From: an uncultured Clostridia bacterium
GTDB taxonomy: Bacteria; Bacillota_A; Clostridia; TANB77; CAG-508
DNA length: 64,000 nt
NCBI GenBank assembly: GCA_944393405.1
Contig: CALYAC010000005.1
Coordinates: 1-64,000 of the forward strand
Direction: 5' to 3'
The translations under genes were made by a program, and so were the position numbers. Positions 44,164 through 55,600 of this stretch are shown here, piece by piece (position 1 is the first letter of the stretch; every line of letters starts with the position of its first letter). The notes below the pieces were generated by a model, which worked only from the letters and a program-made list of their open reading frames with translations, did not search any database and was not told the origin of the DNA.

Positions 44164-45507
44164 TTAATGATTATGTTCTAGATCTGGTGATCCATATTCT
44201 TCTTCATATTCTTCATGTATATTTTCTATTTTCTCATCAGGAGTTTTTCCTCCTCTTTCATTATACCTTCTTGTAAAGTCTTCTGGTGATACTTTTGCTT
44301 TTGCCGCTTCTTTTCTTAATGTTGTTTCTGTTCCATCTTCTAAAACTATTATATCATCTGGTGTTAAATCATCATTTCCTGCTGTATTATCTATATTATT
44401 AATCTCTGTTTCTCCATCTCTATCTATCTCTGCTTCTGATTTTGTTAGCTCATCTTCAATCTCTGGATTTCTTGTTTTATCCATCATATCTCTTACTTCT
44501 CTTGTGGTTGGTCTTTGATTATTCGTCTCTATAGGTGCTGAAAAATATCTGTTTTCTTTATCTTCACTTAAATCTGCTCTAACATAATCTACCTCTAAAG
44601 TTCCATATTGCCCAACTTTTACAGAAAGCATCTCTTCTTGTCCATTTGCTCTACTTCTTCCATTTATTCTAACCATTCCTGCAACCTGTTCTTCTTCAAC
44701 TACACTTCCATCTCTACTATTAATTGATGTTACTGTTTGTCCTGTTGTAGTTCCTTGTGTGTTCTCTAAACTATCTATAGTATGTAAGTTTCCATCTTTA
44801 TCAATACCCACAAATGAAAATCTTCCACTTTGTCCTTTTGAATGATCAGAAAATACAACTCCAACTTTAACAATTCCTTTTTCTTTTATTTCTGGAATCA
44901 TATCTGCCAATGTCTCTGACTGCGTCACTTTTGCATTTGGATCAATTTCCTGTTTATTAGTTATTTTCTCGAATTTAGGAGTTTGATCAGTTTTCATTGT
45001 TGAATATTTATCTATATCCTTACTTCCTATTACTTTAGATATCTCATCTAGTTCCCTACCTGTTTGTTTTTCATCTAGCTCTTCCTTATTTAGTACTAAA
45101 TCATCTTTTCCTAATTCTTCAGGAAGTTCGAACTCTGCTTCATCTAAAGTTAAAGTATCATAATATTCTTCATTTACTTCTCTTATACTTTCTAAAAATT
45201 CTTCATCAAATTCAACATGTCCTGCTTCATCTACTGTTGCAACCAAGTTATTATCTTTATCATATATTTCATATGCTATTTTTTCCTGTTGATCCTCATC
45301 ATCTCTTGATTTAGGCTTATCTTTTTCACTATCTTTTAATTTTACAACATATGCATCATTTATTGCTAATCCAGATCCTTTAAATTCAAAGTCTTTATAA
45401 TATCCTATATTATCTACTTCTTGATGTCTTTTATCTAATTTCTCTGATATATTCATTCTTAGGTCTAGCATATTGTTAATGACTTCATCTCTTTTTTTAT
45501 CTTTCAT
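44164..45507 (-). CDS. Acidic cytoplasmic-type protein of unknown function
   Basis: A 447-residue, strongly acidic protein without signal peptide or membrane helix. A middle region of about 200-330 looks folded (VKVGVVFSDHS, GRFSFVGIDKDGNLHTID, VGQYGTLEVDYV). It is flanked by charged low-complexity stretches and ends in EEEYGSPDLEHNH. The last segment has a short helical motif (KVSPEDFTRRYNERGG). No family recognised. It has its own promoter, a terminator on each side, and lies immediately downstream of the secretion locus. It could be a secreted substrate or regulator of that locus, but nothing in the sequence proves it. Confidence 0.7.
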   Translation of the reverse strand: MKDKKRDEVINNMLDLRMNISEKLDKRHQEVDNIGYYKDFEFKGSGLAINDAYVVKLKDSEKDKPKSRDDEDQQEKIAYEIYDKDNNLVATVDEAGHVEFDEEFLESIREVNEEYYDTLTLDEAEFELPEELGKDDLVLNKEELDEKQTGRELDEISKVIGSKDIDKYSTMKTDQTPKFEKITNKQEIDPNAKVTQSETLADMIPEIKEKGIVKVGVVFSDHSKGQSGRFSFVGIDKDGNLHTIDSLENTQGTTTGQTVTSINSRDGSVVEEEQVAGMVRINGRSRANGQEEMLSVKVGQYGTLEVDYVRADLSEDKENRYFSAPIETNNQRPTTREVRDMMDKTRNPEIEDELTKSEAEIDRDGETEINNIDNTAGNDDLTPDDIIVLEDGTETTLRKEAAKAKVSPEDFTRRYNERGGKTPDEKIENIHEEYEEEYGSPDLEHNH

Positions 45508-45539
45508 ATTCTCCTCCTAATTCAACTCTTTCTTTATAT

Positions 45540-45568
45540 ATTATACTTTAAACTCTTGTTTTTTTCAA
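45540..45568 (-). promoter_or_regulatory. Promoter of the acidic protein gene
   Basis: Minus strand TTGAAA (45563-45568), 17 bases, perfect TATAAT (45540-45545). Confidence 0.75.
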
Positions 45569-45573
45569 TAATA

Positions 45574-45609
45574 AAATAGAGTAAATAGTGTTCCATATTT
45601 ACTCTATTT
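45574..45609 (-). terminator. Terminator closing the secretion-locus distal unit
   Basis: 14-bp stem (45574-45587 with 45596-45609), 8-base loop, T-rich tail on the minus strand. Confidence 0.85.
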
Positions 45610-45612
45610 ATA

Positions 45613-46962
45613 TTACTTATTAAAAGACAAAATAAAGTCTGTTCCATCTAATAGTTTTATTATAAATTTTTTAGTAATTGGTTCACTATTTTCATTATTT
45701 TTATCTTTAAATGTTACATCATACATATGTAAGTCCCCACTTGAATTATAATTTGAATATTCTACATTTACAGAAGTATATAAATTGTTCTCTATATATT
45801 CTTCAAATATTTCTACATTGCCAAAGTTATTTGTTTTATACGTATCGTCCAATTTAGAGTATATATAACTATAGTCTTTATTATTTAATGCATCAACTAC
45901 TTTTTGCATATTCATTCCCGCTTTTTCTGCGCTAGTTGACTTATTATATTTTTCAATAAATTCTGGTAAATCAACTGTATATGTATCAAGCATTGTAGTA
46001 TAGTCCATTACACCTGTTTCGTTAAAAATATAATATTTTCCGTTTTGATCCACTAGTACATATTGTGTATATCCATCTTCTTGTACAGTCTGATATTGTG
46101 CTAATACCATATTTTTATATTCTTCTTCTCTACTTGCTAGCCAGTTGTTAAATTCTTCTAGTTTAGCAAATTTTTTGTTTCTATATTCTTCATTTAAGTG
46201 ATTATATGCTGCTTCATGGTCATATAGCAATTCATTTTTTAATTCAGCAAATAAATCTTTCATATAATCTTCTTCAGTAATTGTTCTATATATATATTGG
46301 TTGTTATTGTTTTTCTCAATACTATCTGTTAGTTCTATATCCAAATTCTGTCCTTCTACAATATTGCCATATTTTTCTTCTACATATTCACTTGGCATTA
46401 TACTAAAAGTTTTGTTTAGTATATCTAGTTTCAGAATAATTTGAAATTTTTTTCCTGCATCTGATATATTTGTTTTTATTTTTCCCTCTATCACATAAAC
46501 ATCCATATTGTCTGTTCTATGATTTACATACATATTAGTAATATATGGGCTTATTACTTCAATTTCTTTTAAGTTAGTTTCTAGATTATCTATTGTTATA
46601 CCCTTTTCAGTAATATATTGACTATCTAGCATATCATATATTGCTTGTGCATTATCTGATTGTTCTTGTTTTAATCTTTCTTCACTAACACCTATATAAT
46701 AAATTTCTGGATTAAATAAAATTGAGTAATCTGTATAGTATTTCCCTATACAAGTTTTTACTGTATAGTAATCTATTATATTAGTTACTTTACTTACTAC
46801 AGTATCAGTTTCTTTTTGATAAGCCTCTATTCCTTCATCTTCACTAATATCTGTTTGCTTATTTTTATCGTTTTTTGAACTTAATATTAATATAATTAAT
46901 ACAATTATTGCAATTACAAGTATAATACTTAATGCTATAATAATCTTTTTTATTTTAGACAT
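45613..46962 (-). CDS. Membrane-anchored NTF2-like protein, copy 2 (secretion locus)
   Basis: A 449-residue protein with one N-terminal membrane helix (about 7-27) and an outer region. Two segments of the kind 'AYNHLNEEYRNKKF..LEEF' (about 233-255) and 'YIYSKLDDTYKTNNFGNVEIFEEYI' type (about 365-390) resemble NTF2-like folds found in VirB8/TcpC proteins. It is a clear paralogue of the product of 50868-52220, the C-terminal 120 residues being most alike. It follows the CHAP/glucosaminidase hydrolase by 37 bp, mirroring the other cassette. The role as a structural secretion component is inference from fold pattern and context. Confidence 0.7.
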   Translation of the reverse strand: MSKIKKIIIALSIILVIAIIVLIILILSSKNDKNKQTDISEDEGIEAYQKETDTVVSKVTNIIDYYTVKTCIGKYYTDYSILFNPEIYYIGVSEERLKQEQSDNAQAIYDMLDSQYITEKGITIDNLETNLKEIEVISPYITNMYVNHRTDNMDVYVIEGKIKTNISDAGKKFQIILKLDILNKTFSIMPSEYVEEKYGNIVEGQNLDIELTDSIEKNNNNQYIYRTITEEDYMKDLFAELKNELLYDHEAAYNHLNEEYRNKKFAKLEEFNNWLASREEEYKNMVLAQYQTVQEDGYTQYVLVDQNGKYYIFNETGVMDYTTMLDTYTVDLPEFIEKYNKSTSAEKAGMNMQKVVDALNNKDYSYIYSKLDDTYKTNNFGNVEIFEEYIENNLYTSVNVEYSNYNSSGDLHMYDVTFKDKNNENSEPITKKFIIKLLDGTDFILSFNK

Positions 46963-46999
46963 ATTTTCCTCCTATTTTTAAATAGATTTTATTTTAATT

Positions 47000-49900
47000 T
47001 TATGGTGCCCTCCAAATTTGGCATCCTGAAATATTATAATCTCTTGTCCCTCTTATAGGAGGATTACCACTTGAACTTATAACACAACTTGTTTGATCCC
47101 AAACCTTACCATCTCCTGCATAAATCATTGCATGCACTGAATAATCTACTACTACATCACCAGGTTGTGCTTGTGATGGTGAAACTCGTTGCCATCCTGC
47201 TGCTTGTAACATGTCTGGCACTCCACCAGAACCGGTATATTGATAGTTATATGCATTGATTTGTGCTGGTGTTAATGCACCTGACCTATATAGTACTAAT
47301 GACACATATGATGCACAACATATACATTCACTATCTTTCCAACATCTTTCTATATCTCCCCAAATCAAGTTAGAAAGACTGTATCTTGCATTTCTGTTTA
47401 AGAATTCTTGTGTTACTTCTTGGCATGTTGCTATAATTCCACTTGATCCACCTGACGTTGCAACTAATGCTCCTTCTCCAAAAATTTGTGTTGCACATTG
47501 TATTAAGCTATCAACATAATCTGCTGCATAATCTGCTTCTTCTTGTAATGTATGTCCATCTCCGATATATGCATATGCTGAAAATATATCATACATTGTA
47601 GACATATCTCCTCTAAATTTGTTGTTAACTGTTGCAAACTCTGCTGCTCTTGCTTGATAAATAGGTTTAAGATTCCCATTCATTTGGCTATTAATTTGCT
47701 TACAATATCCTTCAACAGCATTTTCCATACTTGTATAACTATTACCATAATTTTGTCCATTGTATACAGCTATTCCCCAATAGTTATATGGAGATGTACT
47801 TGGATCATCCCAGTTTTGTTCTTTCCATGCTTGTGCTGCACAGAGCACAGGATTTATATTGTTTCTTACACATACATCATATATAACACCCGCATTATCT
47901 CTAAATACTTGCGTTCCTGTTCCCTTACTTATAGCTGCTGAATATCCTTGTACTGCTGCAATAAATTCTTCTCTTGTAAGATTTGTTGTCGTAATGCTTA
48001 ATGTTCCGTTTGTACTACTAACTGACTTAAAGTTATTTGGATCAAATGTTGAAAAATCGTACTCTGTTACTCCATAGTCTTTTCCTGTTGCTTTATATAA
48101 TAAGTATTTCGTTAAGTCTACCATATCTACAGTTTTATCATTACTTTCTAAGATTTCAAATAACCATTCTGGCGCACTCATTATATTATTTCTAACATCA
48201 TAATTTGAACGTTTTCTTAATAGAGTAACAAAATTTTCTTCATCTGACTCCCAATCAGTCTTCTCTATAATCTTAGCTGGTGATGAGTTATATTTTTTAG
48301 AAGTTACCGCATTTCCATGTGTTACAGTCGGATTGATATATCTATAATAATAATCTGTTTGATTTCTTATATCTGTAATACTATGATATGTATATGATGA
48401 ATAGTTAGCTAATTGCGCATTAGCTTTATTTTGGGCTAATCCTGCTGGGTCACTATTATCACTATAATTTGGAGATGCATCATCTGGATAATCTGCAGAA
48501 TATCCTAAAGTAGAAATATCAAATTCTACTGGTTCTCCATACTCTGGTTCTTTTTCTTCATCTGCACTATAACTAAATTCTTGACTATAATCTACTATCC
48601 ATACATCAGCTTTAGTTAAACTTACATTTAATGTATTTGTATAAGTAATTACAGTATGTGTTGTCTTATAACTATCTGTTTTAAATGGGTCTTCCCATCC
48701 AGCATCTTCACCGCCTTGTGGAACTGTAACTGTATTTAAATTATCAGCTTCATTTCCATAACTAATCGTTGTATATACATTATGAGTATGTATTTTTGTT
48801 TCTTTATCATAATTATATATTTCAATATCTGTAGTTTTTGTTAAGTTATCATGAACTGTTATTTCTATTTCACTATTATATACTAATTCTGCTAAATCCA
48901 TTGAAAAGCTTTTATCTCTACCAGTTACTATCAATGCCCAAAGATAATCAAAAGGCATTGTGTATCCTTTTACTAATTGTTGATAATCAATTTTCTGTGT
49001 AGTCATTGATAAGCTAACTTTGGCTGGATTAATTTGTTCTATATTAGGATCATTACTTGTTTTCGTTTCTTCTGTTCTACTCCATGTTGCGACAACCACA
49101 TTATATCTTGAAGCCTCACCAGTTAGTCCTCCTCCAGAAACAGTACTGTCTTGCGTTTTATTTAAATATTTGCTTTGATAATCTTCTAATGTTACATTTT
49201 CTTCTACTAAATAAATCTTTGCTCCACTTCCATATGATCCATATGGTGCTGCATTTAGTGTAGACTGATCAACATCTGCATATACGTCCACTTGATTATC
49301 AGCTAATCCTCCTCCAGTATCTGTTACATAAAAGAATTTTCCATTTGCATAAGATCCTTCACCAGAATCTGATGTTTGAATGTATATTACACTATTTTTA
49401 TATTGTGATAAATTCTTCATAGCAACTTGCCCTTCAGATAAGTCATATCCTATTGCATTTTGTTTACCACCTTCCATTGCAGATCCATCGCCATTATAGA
49501 ATGTTATCTTACCATTATCTGTAATTAATTTCATGTCGCTTGTACTTACTGTTTTGTCTGTATCTTTATTATCATCATTTTTATTCGAACTATTTTCTGA
49601 TAATATTTTTGATGGTTGTCCTGCTTGCCAACCCCATCCTAGCCATCCAGTTCTTCCGTCTACGTAAAATTGGTAATTTTCTTGCCATGCTACCCAATCT
49701 TCTAAAGAAGAAGTTTCTATTCCGCTATTTTGACTATCCATTACCATTCCATTTCCTATATAGATTCCGACATGTCCCGCTCCATATGAACCTGTACCAG
49801 TTCCATATACAGCTGCACCTATTGGAATATTATCCATTGATGTTGAAACAACATTTGCATGATAAGCATCAACAGCTTTTGGATATCCAACATCACCAAG

Positions 49901-50677
49901 TCCAGCATTTCTATATACTGCTCTTACCCATGCTTGACACAACCCTTCACCTGGCCATGGTGTTACTTTAGCTGCTGCAACAATTCTTTCTGAAATATCT
50001 GTTAATATATCTTTTCCATTATAATTTAAATCGGCTTTATTAACTGCTGCTGGATTTTCTTCAATAGTGAAATGGGTTAATGCATTTTGTTTTGCGTTTT
50101 CATCTCCATTTGCAGAATATAATTCTAACCATTGATAAAACGTATCACTATCAACATATGTCATAGTCTTAGTAGTTCCATCATCCATAGCTCTTTTAAA
50201 TTTTATGATTCCTTGTGTCTCAGTTGAATCAGTCTTACTATTTAAATTTCTCCAAAATTCATCATCTAAAGGAGTATCTATTTCATCTTCTGGTCTTGTA
50301 TCAGGATAATTTGTAACAATTTCTGCATTCATTAGTTTTAATAATTCTTCCGGACCATTTAAATATTCATCTATTCTACTGTTATTTTGTCTCATTTCTT
50401 CCCATAATTCTTCTGCGGTCTTAGTTGTTCTTATTGTTCCATCTTTCTCTATAATTACATCTGACGTAAATGTACTTGCCGCATATGGAACATTGGCCAT
50501 ATTTCCCTCATCATAAGACCCATCTTGTCTTGTCATCTCATAACCTAAACCACCAACAATAATAATTGCTATTAAAACAATTGCTAATATTGGTGCTGTT
50601 ATTCTAGCTGCATGTTTTGCAGTCTTTTTTAATACTACTTTTAATTGTTGTTTAAATTGTTGAAAAAACTCCCCCAT
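47000..50677 (-). CDS. Multi-domain wall hydrolase 2 of the secretion locus (CHAP, glucosaminidase-like, C-terminal CHAP/NlpC-like)
   Basis: A 1225-residue membrane-anchored protein. Membrane helix at about 21-47; a CHAP-type amidase/peptidase domain at about 240-355 (Cys in GEGLCQAW, His in GAGHVGIYIG); a possible 3D-like segment at about 395-500 (VTDTGGG); a core shared with hydrolase 1 at about 560-890 (MPFDYLWALIVTGRDK; SAPEWLFE); a glucosaminidase/lysozyme-like domain at about 930-1055 (QAWKEQNWDDP, YNYWGIAVYNG); and a second thiol-hydrolase domain at about 1095-1225 (ECICCASYVSLVLY, HAMIYAGDGKVWD). It would open peptidoglycan for the secretion channel. The start at 50677 (MGEFFQQF) follows AAGGAG and aligns with hydrolase 1. 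An in-frame ATG at 50788 precedes the promoter -10. Confidence 0.85.
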   Translation of the reverse strand: MGEFFQQFKQQLKVVLKKTAKHAARITAPILAIVLIAIIIVGGLGYEMTRQDGSYDEGNMANVPYAASTFTSDVIIEKDGTIRTTKTAEELWEEMRQNNSRIDEYLNGPEELLKLMNAEIVTNYPDTRPEDEIDTPLDDEFWRNLNSKTDSTETQGIIKFKRAMDDGTTKTMTYVDSDTFYQWLELYSANGDENAKQNALTHFTIEENPAAVNKADLNYNGKDILTDISERIVAAAKVTPWPGEGLCQAWVRAVYRNAGLGDVGYPKAVDAYHANVVSTSMDNIPIGAAVYGTGTGSYGAGHVGIYIGNGMVMDSQNSGIETSSLEDWVAWQENYQFYVDGRTGWLGWGWQAGQPSKILSENSSNKNDDNKDTDKTVSTSDMKLITDNGKITFYNGDGSAMEGGKQNAIGYDLSEGQVAMKNLSQYKNSVIYIQTSDSGEGSYANGKFFYVTDTGGGLADNQVDVYADVDQSTLNAAPYGSYGSGAKIYLVEENVTLEDYQSKYLNKTQDSTVSGGGLTGEASRYNVVVATWSRTEETKTSNDPNIEQINPAKVSLSMTTQKIDYQQLVKGYTMPFDYLWALIVTGRDKSFSMDLAELVYNSEIEITVHDNLTKTTDIEIYNYDKETKIHTHNVYTTISYGNEADNLNTVTVPQGGEDAGWEDPFKTDSYKTTHTVITYTNTLNVSLTKADVWIVDYSQEFSYSADEEKEPEYGEPVEFDISTLGYSADYPDDASPNYSDNSDPAGLAQNKANAQLANYSSYTYHSITDIRNQTDYYYRYINPTVTHGNAVTSKKYNSSPAKIIEKTDWESDEENFVTLLRKRSNYDVRNNIMSAPEWLFEILESNDKTVDMVDLTKYLLYKATGKDYGVTEYDFSTFDPNNFKSVSSTNGTLSITTTNLTREEFIAAVQGYSAAISKGTGTQVFRDNAGVIYDVCVRNNINPVLCAAQAWKEQNWDDPSTSPYNYWGIAVYNGQNYGNSYTSMENAVEGYCKQINSQMNGNLKPIYQARAAEFATVNNKFRGDMSTMYDIFSAYAYIGDGHTLQEEADYAADYVDSLIQCATQIFGEGALVATSGGSSGIIATCQEVTQEFLNRNARYSLSNLIWGDIERCWKDSECICCASYVSLVLYRSGALTPAQINAYNYQYTGSGGVPDMLQAAGWQRVSPSQAQPGDVVVDYSVHAMIYAGDGKVWDQTSCVISSSGNPPIRGTRDYNISGCQIWRAP

Positions 50678-50714
50678 TTTTTTCTCCTTTTTAATACAAT
50701 AACTTATTTTATCT

Positions 50715-50743
50715 ATTATACCACTTTTTCCAACTTTTTTCCA
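50715..50743 (-). promoter_or_regulatory. Possible promoter of hydrolase 2
   Basis: Minus strand TGGAAA (50738-50743), 17 bases, perfect TATAAT (50715-50720), 38 bp before the ATG. The -35 is weak. Confidence 0.45.
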
Positions 50744-50830
50744 CTTTTGGGTTCTATTATGATTTATATCATAATATTTTACTATCATTTTATAATTATT
50801 AAAGTGTAATACTCTTCTTTATCTTTGAAT

Positions 50831-50866
50831 AAAAAAGTAAGTAGTCTTTAAACTACTTACTTTTTT
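50831..50866 (-). terminator. Strong terminator between the two hydrolase cassettes
   Basis: 15-bp perfect stem (50831-50845 with 50852-50866), loop CTTTAA, T6 on the minus strand. Confidence 0.9.
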
Positions 50867-50867
50867 A

Positions 50868-52220
50868 TTATTTTACATTAAATGACATTCTATAATCTGT
50901 TCCTTCTTTTAATTGAATAATAAATGTTTTTGTTATAGCTGGAGCATTTGAATTATTTTTGTCAGTAAATTTAGCATCAAACATATACAAATCACTACTA
51001 TTTTTATAATTTGAAAATTCCACATTATTACTTGTATAGAAATTCTCTTTTACATATTTTTCAAAATCAGCTACTGTCTTAAAGTTATTATTTCTAAAAG
51101 TCTCATCCATTTTATTATATACATATTCATAATCACCATTATTTAATGCATCTACTACTCTTTGTAAATTCATTCCAGCTTTATCTGGTGCCTTTGATTT
51201 ATTGTATTCTTCAAGAAAATCTGGTAAAGCAACTGTATATGTATCTAATATAACATCGTATTTTGCTACTCCATCCTCAGTAAAAATATAATATTTATCA
51301 TTTTGGTCTATACATACATATTCTTTTATACCATCAAAATTTTCAATTTGATATCCTTGTATACTAGAATTTTGTATTTGTAATTTATTATTTGTTACAT
51401 ACTCAGCGAACTTTTCATAATTTCCAAATTTACTATTTCTATATTCTTCGTCTAGCATTTCATAAGCTTGCTCTGTATTATATAGCATATTTGATCTATA
51501 GTCTGAAAAATATTCTTTTACTAAAAATTCATCATTTATTACAGGTTCTATATAACCATTGTAGTCATTCTTTTGTATATCAGTATCATTTATTTGAATT
51601 TCTTCTTTTTTAGTATTTTCATTATATCCATATTTTTCTATAAAATCATTATAGAAAATAGAATATGTTTTATTATTTTGGTCCATTTTTACTATTAATT
51701 GTAGGTCACTAGAATTTATTTTTCCATCTATCAATACTAATTTAATATTTTCTTTTAAGTTACCTACTAATAAATTTGAAAAAGTAATATTGTATGTGAC
51801 ATCTTGACTATAATTTCCATTAACTACATATGATTGCTGCTTTGTAATTATCATATTATCATCATTTCCAAAGTCTGAAATGTACTGAGGATCTATAATT
51901 GATTTTATTGCTGTAAGTCCATCATTTTGAATTGTTTCTACCATTTCTTCTTGAGTAAGACCTAATCTATCTGCACTCATGTATTCATCACCAGTTATAT
52001 GTTTCATATATGTTGTATAATTATTTAATATGTTCTTTATTGTATAATATGTTGAATAATCATTAACTGGTTTGAAAAAGCTTTCTCCTTCTTCAACTAT
52101 AATTTCATTATTATCTATACTAGATTTATCTTCTTTTGGAATATTCATAACAACTGCTATTAAAACAATTAGAAGTATTACTAATATAATGATAATTGAT
52201 AAGATGACATTTCTCTTCAC
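50868..52220 (-). CDS. Membrane-anchored NTF2-like protein, copy 1 (secretion locus)
   Basis: A 450-residue paralogue of the product of 45613-46962: N-terminal membrane helix (about 5-27), then an outer region with NTF2-like segments (AYEMLDEEYRNSKFGNYEKF at about 242-261; a YVYNKMDETFRNNNF segment at about 368). The shared stretch LDTYTV(A/D)LP(D/E)F near 328 and the C-terminal end (FIIQLKEGTDYRMSFN) align closely with copy 2. The start is GTG at 52220 with AAAGGAGG upstream. It is third in the unit hydrolase 1, 146-residue protein, this gene, and is followed by a strong terminator. Confidence 0.7.
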   Translation of the reverse strand: MKRNVILSIIIILVILLIVLIAVVMNIPKEDKSSIDNNEIIVEEGESFFKPVNDYSTYYTIKNILNNYTTYMKHITGDEYMSADRLGLTQEEMVETIQNDGLTAIKSIIDPQYISDFGNDDNMIITKQQSYVVNGNYSQDVTYNITFSNLLVGNLKENIKLVLIDGKINSSDLQLIVKMDQNNKTYSIFYNDFIEKYGYNENTKKEEIQINDTDIQKNDYNGYIEPVINDEFLVKEYFSDYRSNMLYNTEQAYEMLDEEYRNSKFGNYEKFAEYVTNNKLQIQNSSIQGYQIENFDGIKEYVCIDQNDKYYIFTEDGVAKYDVILDTYTVALPDFLEEYNKSKAPDKAGMNLQRVVDALNNGDYEYVYNKMDETFRNNNFKTVADFEKYVKENFYTSNNVEFSNYKNSSDLYMFDAKFTDKNNSNAPAITKTFIIQLKEGTDYRMSFNVK

Positions 52221-52234
52221 GCTTTTTCCTCCTT

Positions 52235-52675
52235 TTACATTGTAATTTGATACTCATTGTTATCTAAATTAATAACTACATTAAGTATTGTTTCTTTTGA
52301 ATTATCTAATTTAATGCTCAATATCAATTCATTTTGTATTACATTCCATTCACTTATTGTCGCTGTTTTTGCATCTATCAAGCCTTTTTTATATACAAAT
52401 TCCTTTATTTTATTTTCAAAAATAGTTTTATCTGTTATATAGTCTTCAATTTCTTCAGTTAAGCCATTAAATTCCAATTCGACATTTTTTAGTGCACTTA
52501 TATTATATTCAGCTCCACCTTCTTGTCTATCTTCTACTGCTATAGTTGTATTTTCATTTTCTTCTTCTGAAGAACTATCTTCTATATTTTTAATTTGACT
52601 TAATAATATCAAAGTTACAATTAATATAAATATTAAAACCATTGCTATTATTAAAATAATTTTTTTTGAATTCAT
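52235..52675 (-). CDS. Small membrane-anchored protein of the secretion locus
   Basis: A 146-residue protein with one N-terminal helix (about 5-25), a short acidic linker rich in Glu and Ser, and an outer domain of about 90 residues ending KLDNSKETILNVVINLDNN. No family recognised. It lies 14 bp after hydrolase 1 and 14 bp before the 450-residue protein on the same strand, so it is almost certainly part of the same unit. No equivalent is present in the second cassette. AGAGGT precedes the ATG. Confidence 0.7.
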   Translation of the reverse strand: MNSKKIILIIAMVLIFILIVTLILLSQIKNIEDSSSEEENENTTIAVEDRQEGGAEYNISALKNVELEFNGLTEEIEDYITDKTIFENKIKEFVYKKGLIDAKTATISEWNVIQNELILSIKLDNSKETILNVVINLDNNEYQITM

Positions 52676-52689
52676 AACATACCTCTTTT

Positions 52690-55600
52690 CTATTTAACAA
52701 ATGCCCAATAATTTTTTCCCGATGCCTTTATTTCTTCTCTTGTAAATAATCTATCCTTATATCCTTTGTTAACTGCATTATTTTTATTAGGATCCCTTAC
52801 TCTAATTCCTCCATTTTCTATAGAAGATAATAATATGAAGTGACCTCCACTAGTAAAGATTCCTGCACTTTGAGATGAAATTACAAGATTTCCGCTTTGT
52901 AATTGAGATATTGCTGCATCAATATTATTTCCTAAATCAACTACTTGACAAGGTAAATTAAAATGTGTTGCGGCAGCTTCAAAATATGACCAATAAGTTC
53001 CCTGTCCTGGTGCATAATAACTATTTCCGCACCAAGCCACAGCATCTGCTGGTGTTATTTGAGTTCCTGTGTAGTCTGATGCAACCATTGCAAAGCAAGT
53101 AGGTCCACATCCACATTCTGCAATACTACTATCTCCATATGGTACATCAGCGTAATCTCCTTGATAATATATTGTTCCTCCAGATAAATGATTTTCTTCC
53201 CATTCTTTATACCATTTTTGTGCATACTCATATCTTTTTGCAGTTTTATTTTTTGTTGCCTCAAAACTATCTCCTGTAAAGAATACTTCAAAGTATCTTC
53301 CAAAGTACCAGGTTGCATACTCAATATCAGATTCCTCTGTTGTATTCATTAAAACATCTTTAACATTTGAATAACTTCCTTCTAATTCTTGCCAAGCAAA
53401 TTCTAATTGTACATTTAAATCTGTCCATTCTTTTCCTTGTGAACTTGCATATTGTTTTAAATTATCATATCTGCCTCCACCCCATTGGAATAATCCAAAG
53501 TGTGTTCCATTTGATGCATCTGTTCTAAAGGAACTTTCACCTTCTATATTACCCATTATTGCAGCTACACCTGCTGGTGGAACTCCTTTCGCTAAGAAGA
53601 AATCATATATTTCTCCTTGTATTCCACCAATACCACTTTGAGTACCATATAATCCTATTTTTGCAAAATTTGCTGGGTCAAAAGTTTCAAAATCAAATTC
53701 TGTTACTCCATAATCTACTCCACTAGCTTTATATAATAGATATTTTGTTAAATCTAATAAATCAACAGTTCTATCATTTTCTTCTAGCATTTCGAATAGC
53801 CAATCTGGTGCACTCATTATATTAGTTAATGTATCATGATGTTCTCTTTCTCTTAATAGAGTTACGAAGTTTGTTTCATCTGATAAAGGATCATCTTTTC
53901 CTTCAATCTTCTTAGGAGATGAATTATATTTCTTTGTTTCTACAGTATTTTTGTTAGTAACACTTCCATCAAATGCATAATAGTAATCTGTTTTACAAGT
54001 CATTGTTGTATTTACCGTGTCTTTATCACTATATTGCGATCTAATACTATTTTCGTAATCTTTTCCTATTCCTGCCGGATCTTCTTCATTTGAATCATCT
54101 GGTGAATCTGGATATTCTCTATTTTGCTCCATATCAGCAGGATCCCCTGTTGTAGTCACTGGATCAGTCTTTTCAAATTCAAATTCCTGTGTATATTTAA
54201 CCATCCATACATCAGCTTTAGTTAGACTTATATTTAAAGTATCAGTAGAGGTTTTTACAGTTCTTATAATTTTATAATGTTTTATTTCTTCTTTCTCGCC
54301 ACCGTCATGTGGTCCTTCATGAATTTCTCCTGTACTTGTAGATGTGCTTGTTTCACCTGTATCTGGATTTGTTGTTGTAGTCGTATCACTCCATGAGCCA
54401 TCTACTTTAATTTCGTATGTATGCCATTTTGTTTTTCTATCATACTCATATGTATCAACATCTGTTACTTTTGTTACGTTATCATGAACAGTTATTTCTA
54501 TTTCACTATCATAAACTAAATCAGCTAAATCTAATCCAAAATCCTTGTCCCTTCCTGTTACAATTAAAGCCCATAGATAATCAAATGGCATTTGATATCC
54601 ACTTACCATACTTTGATAGTCTACTGTTTGTGCAGTCATTGAATAAGTAGTTTCTCCATCTTTATATCCTATTACTGGGTTAGGATCTGCTTCACCATCT
54701 GCTACAACTTCTTCATATCTTGTACTCCAAGTTGCCACCTTTACTACATATTTAGTTTTTATGTCACTTGAATCTCCGCTTCCTATTACTCCTGTTCCAG
54801 TACCCATTCCATTTTCATACTTAAATGATAATGGGTCAACCTTAACACCATTTTGTCTTGTCTCAAAGTGTACGTGTGGTCCTGTAGATGTTCCTGTATT
54901 TCCAGATTTTGCAATTACTTGGCCTTGTGTTACAGTATCTCCTACGGAAACAAGTAATTGGCTATTATGATAATATCTTGTTACAAAGCCTCCCCCATGA
55001 TCTATTTCTATCATATTACCTGCTGAGTCATCAAAACAAGCTATTGTTACTGTTCCGTCTTTTGCAGCATATACATTAGTTCCTGTTGGTACACCTATAT
55101 CAATAGCACCATGATCTGTTGATGCTCCCGCAGTAGGCGCATCCCTTAGTCCAAAATATGATGTTATTGTTGTGCCATCTGTTGGCCATTTTAAAGTATC
55201 TGAACTTGAACTGCTATCATCTTTCTTATCATCGTCGTCTTTTTTATCCTCATCTTTTTTATCGCTATTGCTTCCATTGGCTTCTATATTTGAATCTTTT
55301 CCAAAATTTGGATTATCCCAATAACTTCCTCCATTTATAGCCTTTACAACTTTTCCTGCCCATTCAGGATGATTACTTGCTGTTCCTGGATTTTCTTTTT
55401 GATTGTACCAAGAATCTTTATCTACAACAAATTCAATTACGCATTGTCCATCTAGATGTCCCCATTGATTACATCCTGCATCATTTTGATTTTTTATGTC
55501 ACCTATAATACATGGAAGTACAATTTGTCCAGAAGCTGTATCTATATAAAAGTCTATATAATCTCCAACTTGTCCAAAAGTTGTTGTACATGCAATAACA

